Positions 33,858-42,160 are shown, counted from the stretch's first letter. The stretch is DNA of 64,000 bases from Stigmatella erecta (GCF_900111745.1 NZ_FOIJ01000016.1:62001-126000); one strand, 5' to 3'. Notes: generated from the sequence alone by a model not told the origin. A program made the numbers and translations.

Positions 33858-34376
33858 ATGAGCCGGGTTGGCGCCCTCTTCGCCGCGCTGCTGGTGCTGG
33901 CCTCCCCCAGCCTGGCGGCGCCGCCCCAGGCCGAGTCCAAGCGGATCCACCTCGATGTGGTGCGCGCGGATCTGCACGATGTGCTGCGGATGCTCGCCGA
34001 CGTGGGCCGGCTCAACCTCGTGGTGTCCGAGCAGGTGAAGGGCCAGGTGACGCTGAAGCTGAAGAACGTGCCCTGGCGGGAGGCCCTGGATGTGGTGCTC
34101 GCCTCGAAGGGGCTGGGCCAGGAGATCCAGGGCAACGTGCTGCGCGTGGCGCCGCTGAAGGAGCTGGCCGCGGAGGCCGCCGCGCGCACCCAGCTGAAGC
34201 AGGCGCGTGAGGCCGCCGCGCCGCTGAAGACCTACTTCCTCCCGGTCAGCCATGCCCGCGCCGCGGAGCTGTTGCCCCATGTTCAGGCACAGCTGTCTCC
34301 CCGGGGCACGGTGAGCGTGGATGCGCGGACCAATACGCTCATCATCACGGATGTGGAGCCGGTGACGCTGCCCTGA
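33858..34376 (+). CDS. Orphan secretin N-domain (STN / NolW-like) protein
   Basis: A 172-residue periplasmic protein with a signal peptide (about 1-20, SLA/AP cleavage). The mature part holds an STN-like domain (RIHLDVVRADLHDVLRMLA to GNVLRVAPL) and a NolW/N1-like domain (YFLPVSHARAAELLPHV, VDARTNTLIITDV). These resemble the N-terminal domains of PilQ/GspD secretins, but the protein stops before any beta-barrel pore domain. It could bind peptidoglycan or a secretin, or act as an assembly factor. CAGGAGG lies 5 bases before the ATG. No secretin or pilus assembly gene lies next to it. Confidence 0.75.
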   Translation: MSRVGALFAALLVLASPSLAAPPQAESKRIHLDVVRADLHDVLRMLADVGRLNLVVSEQVKGQVTLKLKNVPWREALDVVLASKGLGQEIQGNVLRVAPLKELAAEAAARTQLKQAREAAAPLKTYFLPVSHARAAELLPHVQAQLSPRGTVSVDARTNTLIITDVEPVTLP

Positions 34377-34475
34377 AGGAAGCCGGGCCCGCGGAGCCAC
34401 GTAAGGTTTCCTTAAGGTCCCCCGCCGTACAAAGCCATCCAGGGTGCGGCACTTCCGCCGCGCCAAGGAGCCTGG

Positions 34476-35432
34476 ATGCGCCCCAACGCCAAGAAAGACA
34501 TGTCCCCCCCGGAGCTGACCCGCCGCCGAGTGCTCGGTGGAATCGGTCTGGCCCTGGCGGCCCTGCCGCTCAGCCAGTTCCTGGCGTGCGGAAACGACGA
34601 TGACCCGGGCACCGGGCCCGGCGACGGCACCCCGGACCCTGGCTCCTGGGCCACGGGGGGCACGGCCGCGATGGTGGCTGCGAGCAGCTACCCCAACCCC
34701 TTCGCCGCGGACGCGGGGACGTGCCAGTTGACCTGCGAGGCCACCCTGGGCCCCTGCTACGCGGAGACCCTGGAGCGCAAGGACATCAGCGAGGGGCACG
34801 ATGGGTTGCCCGTCCGGCTCGCGTTCCGGGTGGTGAACGAGAGCTGTGTCCCCATCGCGGGGGCGTCGGTGGACATCTGGCATGCGGCGCCGGAAGGGCT
34901 CTACTCGGGCGAGGACGCGGATCCGTTCTGCACAGGGGATGATCCGTCGGCCACCTCCGCGCGCTGGTTCCGGGGAACGCAGACGACGGACGCGGACGGC
35001 CGGGTGGACTTCGACTCGTGCTTCCCCGGCTGGTACAGCAGCCGGACGATTCACATTCACTTCACCGTGCGCCTCAACGGCGACGAATACGTGACGTCTC
35101 AGCTCGTCTTCGACGATGCGCTGGATGACGAGATCGTCAACACCCAGCCGCTCTACAACACGCGGGGGCCGCGCGACACGACGAACGCGACGGACAACGT
35201 CGTCTCGGCGGACAGCGCTCCGGATTACAGCTTCCAGACCCAGCGGATGTCCGACGGCGCGATGCTGGCCTGGAAGACCCTGGTCATCCGCTCCTCGCTC
35301 TCGAACGCCTCGTGCCAGGTGCCGGGCGGCAACGGGGGCGGCGGCGGCCCGGGCGGTCCTCCCCCGGGGTTCGATGGCGGCATGCCTCCCCCGCGCGATG
35401 GCGGCATGGGCCCCCCGCGCGATGGCGGCTGA
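34476..35432 (+). CDS. Exported intradiol ring-cleavage dioxygenase-like protein
   Basis: A 318-residue protein with a twin-arginine signal (TRRRVLGG then a hydrophobic core) ending in a lipobox-like FLAC. The catechol dioxygenase fold is indicated by GPCY (first Tyr ligand), the ASVDIWHA strand, GWYSSRTIHIHF (second Tyr and His ligands), and SQLVFDD. All four non-haem Fe(III) ligands appear present, so it may cleave catechols or similar rings outside the cytoplasm. The last 50 residues are low-complexity Gly/Pro with repeats of a DGGM-PP unit. The Tat signal fits export of a folded metalloprotein. Confidence 0.82.
   Translation: MRPNAKKDMSPPELTRRRVLGGIGLALAALPLSQFLACGNDDDPGTGPGDGTPDPGSWATGGTAAMVAASSYPNPFAADAGTCQLTCEATLGPCYAETLERKDISEGHDGLPVRLAFRVVNESCVPIAGASVDIWHAAPEGLYSGEDADPFCTGDDPSATSARWFRGTQTTDADGRVDFDSCFPGWYSSRTIHIHFTVRLNGDEYVTSQLVFDDALDDEIVNTQPLYNTRGPRDTTNATDNVVSADSAPDYSFQTQRMSDGAMLAWKTLVIRSSLSNASCQVPGGNGGGGGPGGPPPGFDGGMPPPRDGGMGPPRDGG
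35373..35429 (+). repeat. 24-bp in-frame tandem repeat at the end of the dioxygenase gene
   Basis: The unit (gatggcggcatg-ccccccgcgc, slightly varied) runs 35373-35396 and 35397-35420, with a partial third copy to 35429. It encodes DGGMPPPR-type repeats. In-frame repeats of this kind can change copy number by slippage and so vary tail length. Confidence 0.7.
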
Positions 35433-35470
35433 GTCCAGGTCTGACTACCAAGACGTTGCGCGCTTACCGT

Positions 35471-35863
35471 CTACGACAGACCGTTGAGCTTCGCGAGTTC
35501 GCCCTCGGCAATCTCCCGGTAGAGAGGCACAACCTCGACGGCGAGTACGTCCAGCATCTGCTGGCGTGCACCGTCGAGGTCTCCTGATGCCTGGAGCGTG
35601 TACATCCTCAGAAGTGCGTCGTTGATTCGATTCGAGCCCTCGCGGATCCGCCGTCGGATCTCGAAGAGAAGGACGGTGGCACTCGCGGCACTGGTGAGAG
35701 CCGCTTCCGCATCGGCACTGCTGACCGCCACCGTTGGCGCGGCGGACCTCAAGAGAGCGCACATCCTCCCGGAGAGTTCTAGCGGATCACCGTGATGGAT
35801 CCGGTTTTCGAGTCCCCACAGGTGCTCCCAGAGCGCATCCAGTTCCTCATTCTGGAGTGTCAT
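35471..35863 (-). CDS. DUSAM domain-containing protein
   Basis: A 130-residue cytoplasmic protein matching the DUSAM pattern, a paralogous family I know only from myxobacteria: LWEHLWGLEN, GDPLELSGRMCALLRSAAPTV, ISSADAEAAL-like block, LLFEIRRRIREGS, and DLDGARQQMLDVLAVEVVPLYR. Function is unknown; the shape is a helical repeat-like regulator or adaptor. The ATG at 35863 is chosen over 35980 because the extra 39 residues are Pro/His-rich and unlike the family. It lies convergent to the dioxygenase gene and upstream of a DUF4177-like gene on the same strand. Confidence 0.75.
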   Translation of the reverse strand: MTLQNEELDALWEHLWGLENRIHHGDPLELSGRMCALLRSAAPTVAVSSADAEAALTSAASATVLLFEIRRRIREGSNRINDALLRMYTLQASGDLDGARQQMLDVLAVEVVPLYREIAEGELAKLNGLS

Positions 35864-35992
35864 GGCTTCACACCCGTGTGAGGGGATGGGAGCACGGGGA
35901 GTGCAGGATTGGCCATGCTGATGGGGACCGTCGTCCGGCCAACGCTCGTGCCTGTTCGAGTTGATGCCTAGGATGACCACTCATTATTGCCG

Positions 35993-36247
35993 TTATTGCC
36001 GCGATTTCTTCACTGATACGATGGCAGGAGGGGTCTTCCTGGAAGGCTCAGGGATGCGTTTGGACACAGGAGGAGAGGGTGGATGCTGGCGCTTGAAGAA
36101 AAGCGTCAGGGTGCCCGCTTCTTCTTTGAGGTGAGCGGTCACGAGCTCCCATCCCTCTTCGCCGAAGTTGTTGAGGCGCTGGGTAGCCTCGATCTTCTGA
36201 AAGTGGGTGTGATACGGCACCGTCTCGATGTGGTACTGCCAAGTCAT
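35993..36247 (-). CDS. DUF4177-like small protein
   Basis: An 84-residue protein. The first 55 residues fit the DUF4177 pattern: WQYHIETVP start, then LNNFGEEGWELVTAHL and a hydrophobic strand ending LFFKR. A basic, Pro-rich tail of about 30 residues follows. The family is a small beta-alpha fold of unknown function. The gene is 130 bases upstream of the DUSAM gene on the same strand and may be co-transcribed. Confidence 0.7.
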   Translation of the reverse strand: MTWQYHIETVPYHTHFQKIEATQRLNNFGEEGWELVTAHLKEEAGTLTLFFKRQHPPSPPVSKRIPEPSRKTPPAIVSVKKSRQ

Positions 36248-36490
36248 TGCTGAACTCCAAGTGCTAGGTGCGCAGGCCGGTCAGAGCGGCATTTTCTTCT
36301 GGGTCGCGGGATTTTTTATTCGCCGAGTCCAATGAAATCACTGCCCAGAAAGAATCCGTGTTGAGCCAACTCAGGGTGCATCACGGTAGCGAAGGTTGGC
36401 CGCCCCAGCGATACCGCGGAAGAGGTATGGGCCCTTGCGGAGGAGGATCCCATCACCCGGGACACGCAAGGACCACAGGCCAATGAAGCT

Positions 36491-37993
36491 TCAGGCCCGG
36501 AGCGCACCTGGAACTTGAGGGTCTTCCGTGTCAGGCCCGGATGAGGCGGGCAACTCTCCCAGGAAGTCCACCTGGAGCCCCCCGTACTCGGAGCGCCCCA
36601 GTTGCAGGCTCCAGCCGTGCAGCACTGCCACCTTCCAGGCGATGTTCAGGCCCAGCCCGTGGCCGCCCGGCCCCCGCGTGCGCGCCGCGTCGCCGCGCAC
36701 GCGCCGCTCGACGAGCCGGGACAGCTCCCCCTCGGGAATGCCGGGCCCGTCATCCAGCACCCGCAGGCGGAACGCCGGGCCCGGCTGCCGGTCGAGCACC
36801 ACCGCCACGTGGCCTCCCCGGGCGTTGTAGCGCACGGCGTTGTAGATGACGTTGCTCACCGCCTGTTCGATGAGTGTGTCATCGCCCGTGAGCCATACCG
36901 GCGGCTCCGGGACGGCATAGTCGAGCTGCACGCCCTGCTGCCGCGCGATGGGCCGGTGGCGCCCCACGCACCGCTCCACCAGCGCGTTGAGGTTCACCGG
37001 CACGCGCTGCACCGAGGGCTCGCCCGCCTCCAGCCGCGCCGCCGCGCCCAGGTTGTGGATGAGCGCCGCCATGTAGTGCGCCTCCTGGCTGGCCGCCGCC
37101 ACCGCCGAGGCATCCACCGGCGTTCCGTTCACCGCGTGCTGCTGCAGCTCCGCCAGGTGCCCCTGGAGCACGGTGAGGGGGATCATCACGTCGTGCGTGG
37201 TGTTCTCCAGGAAGGAGCGCAGCGTCTGCTCGCGCTTCTCCTTCAGCTCCATCTGCGCCCGCACCTCCCGGCCCGCCTCGTCGAAGGCCCGCGCCAGCTC
37301 GGAGATCTCATCGTTGCCCGTCTGGGTGAGGGAGCCCTGGTACGCGCTGCGGACGAAGGTGCGCACCTCGCCGGTGAGCTGGCGCAGGCGCCGCACCACC
37401 GGCCCCAGCGCGAACAGCACCCCCGCGAGGGCAATCCCCGTGGGGATGAGCCAGTACTCGTGTGGGAAGGGCACCGGGGACCGCTCCTCCGTGTTGAACC
37501 TTCCGGGCCACTGCACGAGCGCGAACGCGCACGGCCCCGTGCCCCAGGGCATCCGCACGAGCACCTCGCGCGGCTCGTCCACCCCGAACGCCGAGGCCCG
37601 GCTGGCGAGCGCCTCCCCCTGCCGCATGGCCTCCGCGAGGGATGGAGCCACGGCCGGCGCGGCGGGGTTCCGGGCCGAGAGCTGCGCGTCATAGGCATAC
37701 AACCGGGAGCCCGGCGGAGGGCGGGGGCCCTCGGGGGGCGGGCCCCGGGGCCGGGGCGGCGGACCCCGGTCGCCCCCGGTGCCCGGCCGGGCCCGGGGCG
37801 GCTCGATGCTCCAGCTCTCCGGAGCGGCCTCGCAGCGCTCGCGGCCCCCGGACAGCATGTGCGCCAGGGCATATTCCGAGAGCGCCGACTCGAGCGCGCG
37901 CACCTGGCTGGCCACGTGGAGCCACCCCATGCACAGCGCCACGGGCACCGCCACCGCCACCGTCATCAACGCCAGCCGCATGCGCAGCTTCAC
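36491..37993 (-). CDS. Two-component sensor histidine kinase with atypical H-box
   Basis: A 500-residue membrane sensor. It has an N-terminal membrane segment (about 7-25), a periplasmic region that includes a Pro/Arg-rich stretch near 70-95, a second membrane segment (about 185-205), a HAMP-like linker, a dimerisation helix and an ATPase domain. The phospho-accepting histidine is His267 in ENTTHDVMIPL (HD where most kinases have HE). The N-box is NVIYNAVRYN, and the G boxes are LDDGPGIP and GGHGLGLNIA. The GTG start overlaps the stop of the response regulator (GTGA) with GGGAGGGG upstream, so the two are coupled partners. The signal sensed is unknown. Confidence 0.88.
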   Translation of the reverse strand: MKLRMRLALMTVAVAVPVALCMGWLHVASQVRALESALSEYALAHMLSGGRERCEAAPESWSIEPPRARPGTGGDRGPPPRPRGPPPEGPRPPPGSRLYAYDAQLSARNPAAPAVAPSLAEAMRQGEALASRASAFGVDEPREVLVRMPWGTGPCAFALVQWPGRFNTEERSPVPFPHEYWLIPTGIALAGVLFALGPVVRRLRQLTGEVRTFVRSAYQGSLTQTGNDEISELARAFDEAGREVRAQMELKEKREQTLRSFLENTTHDVMIPLTVLQGHLAELQQHAVNGTPVDASAVAAASQEAHYMAALIHNLGAAARLEAGEPSVQRVPVNLNALVERCVGRHRPIARQQGVQLDYAVPEPPVWLTGDDTLIEQAVSNVIYNAVRYNARGGHVAVVLDRQPGPAFRLRVLDDGPGIPEGELSRLVERRVRGDAARTRGPGGHGLGLNIAWKVAVLHGWSLQLGRSEYGGLQVDFLGELPASSGPDTEDPQVPGALRA

Positions 37994-38664
37994 GCGTCCC
38001 CTCCCCCGCCGCCCAGCCGGTAGCCAATCCCCCACACCGTCTCGATGTGCTTGCCCGGCCCCAGCTTGCGGCGCAGCCGGGACACGTGCACGTCCAGGGT
38101 CCGCTCGGTGCCCTCGCGCTCGGGATCGAGCACGTTGTCCACCAGCCACTGGCGCGTCACCGCCGCCCCGGGCCGGCGCGCCAGGGCCGCCAGCAGGTCG
38201 AACTCCACGCGAGTGAGCTCCACGGGCTTGCCGTGCACGAGCACCTCCCGGGCCTGGAGGTCCACCCGCAGCGCGCCCAGCTCCACCAGCTCCTGGCGCT
38301 GCATGCCGGGCCTGCGCAGCCGCGCCCGGACGCGCTCCACCAGCTCCTCCGGCCAGAAGGGCTTGGTCATGTAGTCGTCCGCCCCCAGCCGCAGCGCCCG
38401 CACCTTGTCCGAGGTGTCGTTGCGCGCGCTGAGCACCAGCACGGGCACCTCCGAGCCCTCGCGCAGCCCCCGGAGGATGTCCAGGCCGTAGGTGCCCGGC
38501 AGCATCAGGTCCAGGATGATGAGGCCGTAGGCCGCCGCCTCGCCCGGCGCCAGCGCCCGTCCCTCCTTCCACCAGGTGGGCTCGAAGCCCGCCCGGCCCA
38601 GGAAGCCGGCGATCTGCGCGCCCAGCTGTGGATCATCCTCGATGAGCAGGATGCGTTCGCCCAT
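37990..38664 (-). CDS. OmpR/PhoB-family response regulator
   Basis: A 224-residue regulator. The receiver is residues 1-120: acidic pair in LLIEDDP (Asp10, Asp11), phospho-acceptor Asp52 in LDLMLPG, conserved Thr/Ser in LVLSARND, and Lys in MTKPF. The C-terminal winged helix (about 130-220) has the typical LTRVEFDLLAALARRPG and VDVHVSRLRRKLG-like blocks ending GIGYRLGG. It should be phosphorylated by the coupled downstream kinase and bind promoter DNA. A perfect inverted repeat just upstream of its start codon could be its own site. Confidence 0.92.
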   Translation of the reverse strand: MGERILLIEDDPQLGAQIAGFLGRAGFEPTWWKEGRALAPGEAAAYGLIILDLMLPGTYGLDILRGLREGSEVPVLVLSARNDTSDKVRALRLGADDYMTKPFWPEELVERVRARLRRPGMQRQELVELGALRVDLQAREVLVHGKPVELTRVEFDLLAALARRPGAAVTRQWLVDNVLDPEREGTERTLDVHVSRLRRKLGPGKHIETVWGIGYRLGGGGGDA

Positions 38665-38673
38665 GGTGCGTCC

Positions 38674-38697
38674 CTCTTACCCGGCACTTCGTAAGAG
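38674..38697 (-). promoter_or_regulatory. Inverted repeat upstream of the response regulator gene
   Basis: Perfect 7-base arms ctcttac (38674-38680) and gtaagag (38691-38697) with a 10-base spacer, beginning 10 bases upstream of the start codon. The centre-to-centre distance is 17 bases. This could be an operator for autoregulation or a hairpin near the ribosome binding site. Confidence 0.4.
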
Positions 38698-38817
38698 AAC
38701 CTGAAGCCGCGCGCGACGGGGGGCTCTGAGGAAAAGACCTACACGAAGCAACATCTGCCCACCCTGTAGGATAATGAAGTCAAATTCATCGCCCTTCGAC
38801 AACGGCAGGAACCGCTC

Positions 38818-39771
38818 ATGACTTCCATCGATCGCAGCCGCAGCACGTTCAGCCCGGCGGCCCCCGCGGCCCGGCAACCCGTTGAAAAGACGGCCCTGGG
38901 CCCCATCGGCAAGGTGGTGGAGGCCGTGAAGGACTCCTTCCAGGACATCCCCGGCAACATCCAGATGGGCCTGGATGTCTTCCAGTCCGCGCACCTGAAG
39001 GAGCTGGAGCGGCTCTTCGGCAAGGACTCCAAGCCGGACCGGATGTTCGACGGGCAGCTGGTGGGCACGCAGGGGCAGACCTTCCCGCCGGACACGCCGC
39101 TGAACCGGATGCCGGGCGTGACGCCGAGGGACAACCCGGCGCCGAAGGAGACGATCCTCTACGTCAACGGCATCATGACGCCGGTGGAGGGCCAGCTCCG
39201 CGAGATGCAGTCCATCGCGGACACCTCGGGGGCGAAGGTGCTGGGCATCCACAACGCCACGCAGGGGCTCACGGCGGACCTGGCCCAGTGCGTGACGGAC
39301 AAGCTCGACAAGGGCTCCAACCCCGCCGTGGACACGCTGGCGGACACCGTCTACGCGGAGCTGAAGGCGGGCCGGGACGTGAGCGTGATGGGCTACAGCC
39401 AGGGCGGGCTCATCACCGCGCGGGCCCTCTTCGATGTGCAGAACCGGCTGCGCGCCGAGGACGGCCTGTCTCAGGCGGACACCGAGAAGCTGATGAGCCA
39501 CCTGAAGGTGGAGACGTTCGGGGCCGCCTCGACGCGCTACCCGGACGGTCCCCAGTACGTGCACTACATCAACGAGGCGGACGCGGTGCCCACGCTCACG
39601 GGGCTGGGCGGGAGCGTGGATCCGCTGGCCTTCCTCAAGGACGCGGGCAAGGGGGCGGTGGTGCACCGCTTCACCGATGGGAACTTCAACCCCATCAGCA
39701 ATCACATGCTGGACACCCTGTACATGAACCACCGGGTGCCCTTCGAGCAGGCCCGCGCGGGCCACTTCTGA
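38818..39771 (+). CDS. Cytoplasmic alpha/beta-fold lipase-like protein
   Basis: A 317-residue protein without signal peptide. The core has a strand-turn ILYVNGIMTP (oxyanion region), nucleophile elbow VMGYSQGG with Ser194, and later strands KVETFGAAS and YVHYINEADAVP, the pattern of lipases and PGAP1-like hydrolases. A C-terminal His (NHMLDTLYMNH) could complete the triad. The first 100 residues are polar and may be a secretion or targeting segment. Substrate is unknown. It is transcribed divergently from the response regulator. Confidence 0.7.
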   Translation: MTSIDRSRSTFSPAAPAARQPVEKTALGPIGKVVEAVKDSFQDIPGNIQMGLDVFQSAHLKELERLFGKDSKPDRMFDGQLVGTQGQTFPPDTPLNRMPGVTPRDNPAPKETILYVNGIMTPVEGQLREMQSIADTSGAKVLGIHNATQGLTADLAQCVTDKLDKGSNPAVDTLADTVYAELKAGRDVSVMGYSQGGLITARALFDVQNRLRAEDGLSQADTEKLMSHLKVETFGAASTRYPDGPQYVHYINEADAVPTLTGLGGSVDPLAFLKDAGKGAVVHRFTDGNFNPISNHMLDTLYMNHRVPFEQARAGHF

Positions 39772-39859
39772 TGAGCGTTGCGTGGCGCCTCTGCTGCTGG
39801 GGTTGAACCCAGGCAGAGGAGCCAAAGCCTCCCACTCGCATGGGATGCAAGTCATTCCA

Positions 39860-39888
39860 TTGACAGGGCATGGAGCGCCCAGTGCGGT
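39860..39888 (+). promoter_or_regulatory. Possible promoter of the small lipoprotein gene
   Basis: A consensus -35 TTGACA (39860-39865) is followed after 17 bases by TGCGGT, a poor -10. It sits 63 bases before the ATG at 39952. The -35 match is strong and the -10 match weak. Confidence 0.3.
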
Positions 39889-39951
39889 GCCCAGGCCGAT
39901 GGTTGGCAATGGATTCAGCGCAGCGGCCATGCCCTGCAATGAGGTGACATC

Positions 39952-40290
39952 ATGAAAAACGTGAGGATTCTTGCTTCCTTGCTGGCCCTGAGCCTTGTGG
40001 GAGGGACGGGGTGTGGCGTGGAGATGGCCGAGAACACGGGCGAAGGCGAGCTTCAGTCCGTGGCGCAGGCGGTGTGCAGTGGGCCGCCGCCGAACGGTGG
40101 ATGCGCGACAACCCCAGTGAAAACGGACGTGGCGAAGAGCTGTGCGCATTCCACCTTCGACTTCACGTACGTCTGTGACCGCAGCGGAGTATATGGATGC
40201 AGATTGTTCAATTGCACCAGCGGAGGCTCGTGGTCCATCAAGGATATCGGCTACTCCTGTAGCGATACCCTTGAGCTTTTCTGCCACTAG
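39952..40290 (+). CDS. Small Cys-rich lipoprotein
   Basis: A 112-residue lipoprotein: signal peptide with lipobox VGGTGC (Cys21), then a polar linker and a C-terminal region with seven to eight cysteines (CSGPPPNGGC, KSCAHS, YVCDRS, GCRLFNC, YSCSD, LFCH), probably disulfide-bonded outside the cell membrane. No family recognised. It is a single gene ending at a strong inverted repeat that faces a convergent pilin gene. Confidence 0.7.
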   Translation: MKNVRILASLLALSLVGGTGCGVEMAENTGEGELQSVAQAVCSGPPPNGGCATTPVKTDVAKSCAHSTFDFTYVCDRSGVYGCRLFNCTSGGSWSIKDIGYSCSDTLELFCH

Positions 40291-40303
40291 TAGAGTCAGC
40301 GTG

Positions 40304-40367
40304 TCACGGCGGGCCCGGGATGAGCCGGAGAGGCATCACCCCGTGTCTTCGAGAGGGCCCGCCGTGA
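40304..40367. terminator. 13-bp perfect inverted repeat between convergent genes
   Basis: Arms tcacggcgggccc (40304-40316) and gggcccgccgtga (40355-40367) are fully complementary, with a 38-base loop. It lies between the stops of the lipoprotein gene (+) and the pilin-like gene (-), where a two-way transcription terminator would be expected. No clear T-run is present. Confidence 0.5.
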
Positions 40368-40389
40368 TGGCACGGTTGCCGGCGAGCCG

Positions 40390-41031
40390 TCAGTTGCAGC
40401 TCACGTCATTGGCGGTGTTGAAGGGCTCACCGGCGGAGACGGCCTCCGGGCTCCCGGTGGCGGGGCACTCGGACTGCAGGGAGCCATCCGCGGAGGAGAT
40501 GAGCCAGGTGTCGGCGTACTGCTCGACATCGGCGCTGTTGTCCACATCGCCTGCGCCGTAGGCGAGGAAGTCCCAGCTCGCGTCCGAGCCATAGATGCCC
40601 GGGGCATTGGCCAGGCCGTGAGAGGTTGCGCGCGCGCCCCACATCGCGCCCGGGGCCAAGGTGGGCGTGAAGACACTGGGAAGCACCGGGAACTTGAACG
40701 TGTCCGCGCCGATGCAGATGTCGTCATTGTGATACACGGCGTCGATGGTGCTCCGGTCCTCGTAGTTGCTGCAATCACCGAGGTGATAGCTGTAGCGGTT
40801 GCCGCGCTCGGGGGAGAAGCCGCTGCCGCGGATGGCGGACGAAGGCATGCGCTGCTGGGTGCGCAGGCCGGTGAAGAGGCTCTTGAGGTTGACGTTGACC
40901 TCGGACTGGCGGGCGCGGGCCTGGAAGCGCTGGAAGCTGGGAATGGCGATGGCGGCGAGAATGCCGATGATGGCCACGACAATCATCAACTCGATGAGGG
41001 TAAAGCCAGACTGCGGACGGCGCTGCGTCAT
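40390..41031 (-). CDS. Type IV pilin-like protein (prepilin)
   Basis: A 213-residue prepilin. The leader is short and basic (MTQRRPQSG), with the G/F cleavage and N-terminal helix [16 protein letters not shown], including Glu5 of the mature protein, all canonical for PilD processing. The body has a Cys-containing pilin-like C-terminus (CSN, CIG, ECP, SCN), suggesting a disulfide. It could be a major or minor pilin; no pilus assembly genes adjoin it. The ATG at 41031 gives the normal leader; the upstream start at 41082 would add 17 residues and is unlikely. Confidence 0.88.
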   Translation of the reverse strand: MTQRRPQSGFTLIELMIVVAIIGILAAIAIPSFQRFQARARQSEVNVNLKSLFTGLRTQQRMPSSAIRGSGFSPERGNRYSYHLGDCSNYEDRSTIDAVYHNDDICIGADTFKFPVLPSVFTPTLAPGAMWGARATSHGLANAPGIYGSDASWDFLAYGAGDVDNSADVEQYADTWLISSADGSLQSECPATGSPEAVSAGEPFNTANDVSCN

Positions 41032-41216
41032 GGGACGGCTCCAGGGTTGTGAGGGAAGGACAACGCCGGGGAGCCAAAGCAAGCGGCACGCCAGCCTTTC
41101 ACAAGGCAGGCGTACAAGGGATTATCAGCAGTTGGCTCAGGAGCCGCGGTGAAACATGACAAAGCGCGGCAGCCGCTGACGTGCTTGGGCACTGAACGGC
41201 CTGCCTGCGTGTGGCT

Positions 41217-42134
41217 TCAGGGCACTTCGCGGCCCATGGCGGCGCGCCACACCGCGAACCAGTCCTGCGTGTCCAGGGGAAGCGAGAGCGCCCGCGCCGC
41301 CCCGGCGATGCGCTCGGGCTGGTTGGTGCCAATCACGGGCAGGATGCGCGCGGGGTGCCGCAAGAGCCACGCATAGGCCACCGTGTCGGCGGCCACGCCG
41401 TACTTGTGGCCCAGTCCGTGCAAAACCTCGCGGATTTTGCCTTCCGCTTCGCCCTGCCCCGTCATCAACCGCCCGCCCGCGAGCGGAGACCAGCCCATGG
41501 GCAGGATGCGGTGTTTCAGGCAGTGGTCCAGCGTCCCGTCCAGGAAGGGCTCGGGCCGCAGCGGGTGGAGCTCCACCTGGTTGGTGACGAGCGGCAGGGG
41601 CAGGTAGCTCGACAGCATGTCGAACTGGGCCGGGGTGAAGTTGGAGACGCCCACGTGCCGCACCTTGCCCTGCTCCACCAGGAGGCGCAGCGCCTCGGCC
41701 ACCTCGGCCGGGTCCAGCAGGGGGCTCGGCCGGTGCAACAGCAGCACGTCGATGTAATCCGTGGCGAGGTTGCGCAGGGACTGCTCCACGGAGCCGATGA
41801 GGTGCCCGCGCGAGTAGTCGTAGTGTTGAATCCAGTTCCGCGGCCGCGCCGGATTCGTCAGCATGATGCCGCACTTGGTCACCAGCTCCAGCCGCTGCCG
41901 CAGCCCGGGGCTCGTCCGGAGCGCGTGGCCGAACACCTCCTCGCAGCGGTAGCCGCCGTAGATGTCCGCATGGTCGATGGTGGTGATGCCCAGGTCGAGG
42001 CAAGCGTGGAGCTTTCCCAGCACCCGTTCGGGGCTCGCCCCCTGGGGGTCCTCCAGCAGCCGCCAGACACCATAGATGAGCCGGGAGACCTCGGGGCCCT
42101 GGGGGGCCATCTTCACGCGCATGGGAGAGTTCAT
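41217..42134 (-). CDS. Aldo/keto reductase (YdhF-like)
   Basis: A 305-residue (beta/alpha)8 NADPH oxidoreductase. The catalytic tetrad is visible: Asp and Tyr in TIDHADIYGGY, Lys in LVTKCGI, and His in LLLHRPSPL. It also has GVSNF and PMGWSPLAGG and the NADP-binding IGTNQPERI near the end. Length and motifs resemble the E. coli YdhF group. The substrate is unknown. It lies downstream of dnaA on the same strand (26-base gap), so it occupies the place where dnaN sits in many bacteria. Confidence 0.9.
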   Translation of the reverse strand: MNSPMRVKMAPQGPEVSRLIYGVWRLLEDPQGASPERVLGKLHACLDLGITTIDHADIYGGYRCEEVFGHALRTSPGLRQRLELVTKCGIMLTNPARPRNWIQHYDYSRGHLIGSVEQSLRNLATDYIDVLLLHRPSPLLDPAEVAEALRLLVEQGKVRHVGVSNFTPAQFDMLSSYLPLPLVTNQVELHPLRPEPFLDGTLDHCLKHRILPMGWSPLAGGRLMTGQGEAEGKIREVLHGLGHKYGVAADTVAYAWLLRHPARILPVIGTNQPERIAGAARALSLPLDTQDWFAVWRAAMGREVP

Positions 42135-42160
42135 CCCGCCATGCTAGCGGCTCGGCGGCC

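Noticed and set aside
36268-36486. 72-codon plus-strand frame in the gap downstream of the histidine kinase gene
   Set aside because: No ribosome binding site, low-complexity basic composition, and the more protein-like frame there is a different one (kept as a possible remnant).
38767-38775. TAGGAT/GATAAT -10-like element before the lipase-like gene
   Set aside because: No -35 element at 16-18 bases upstream.
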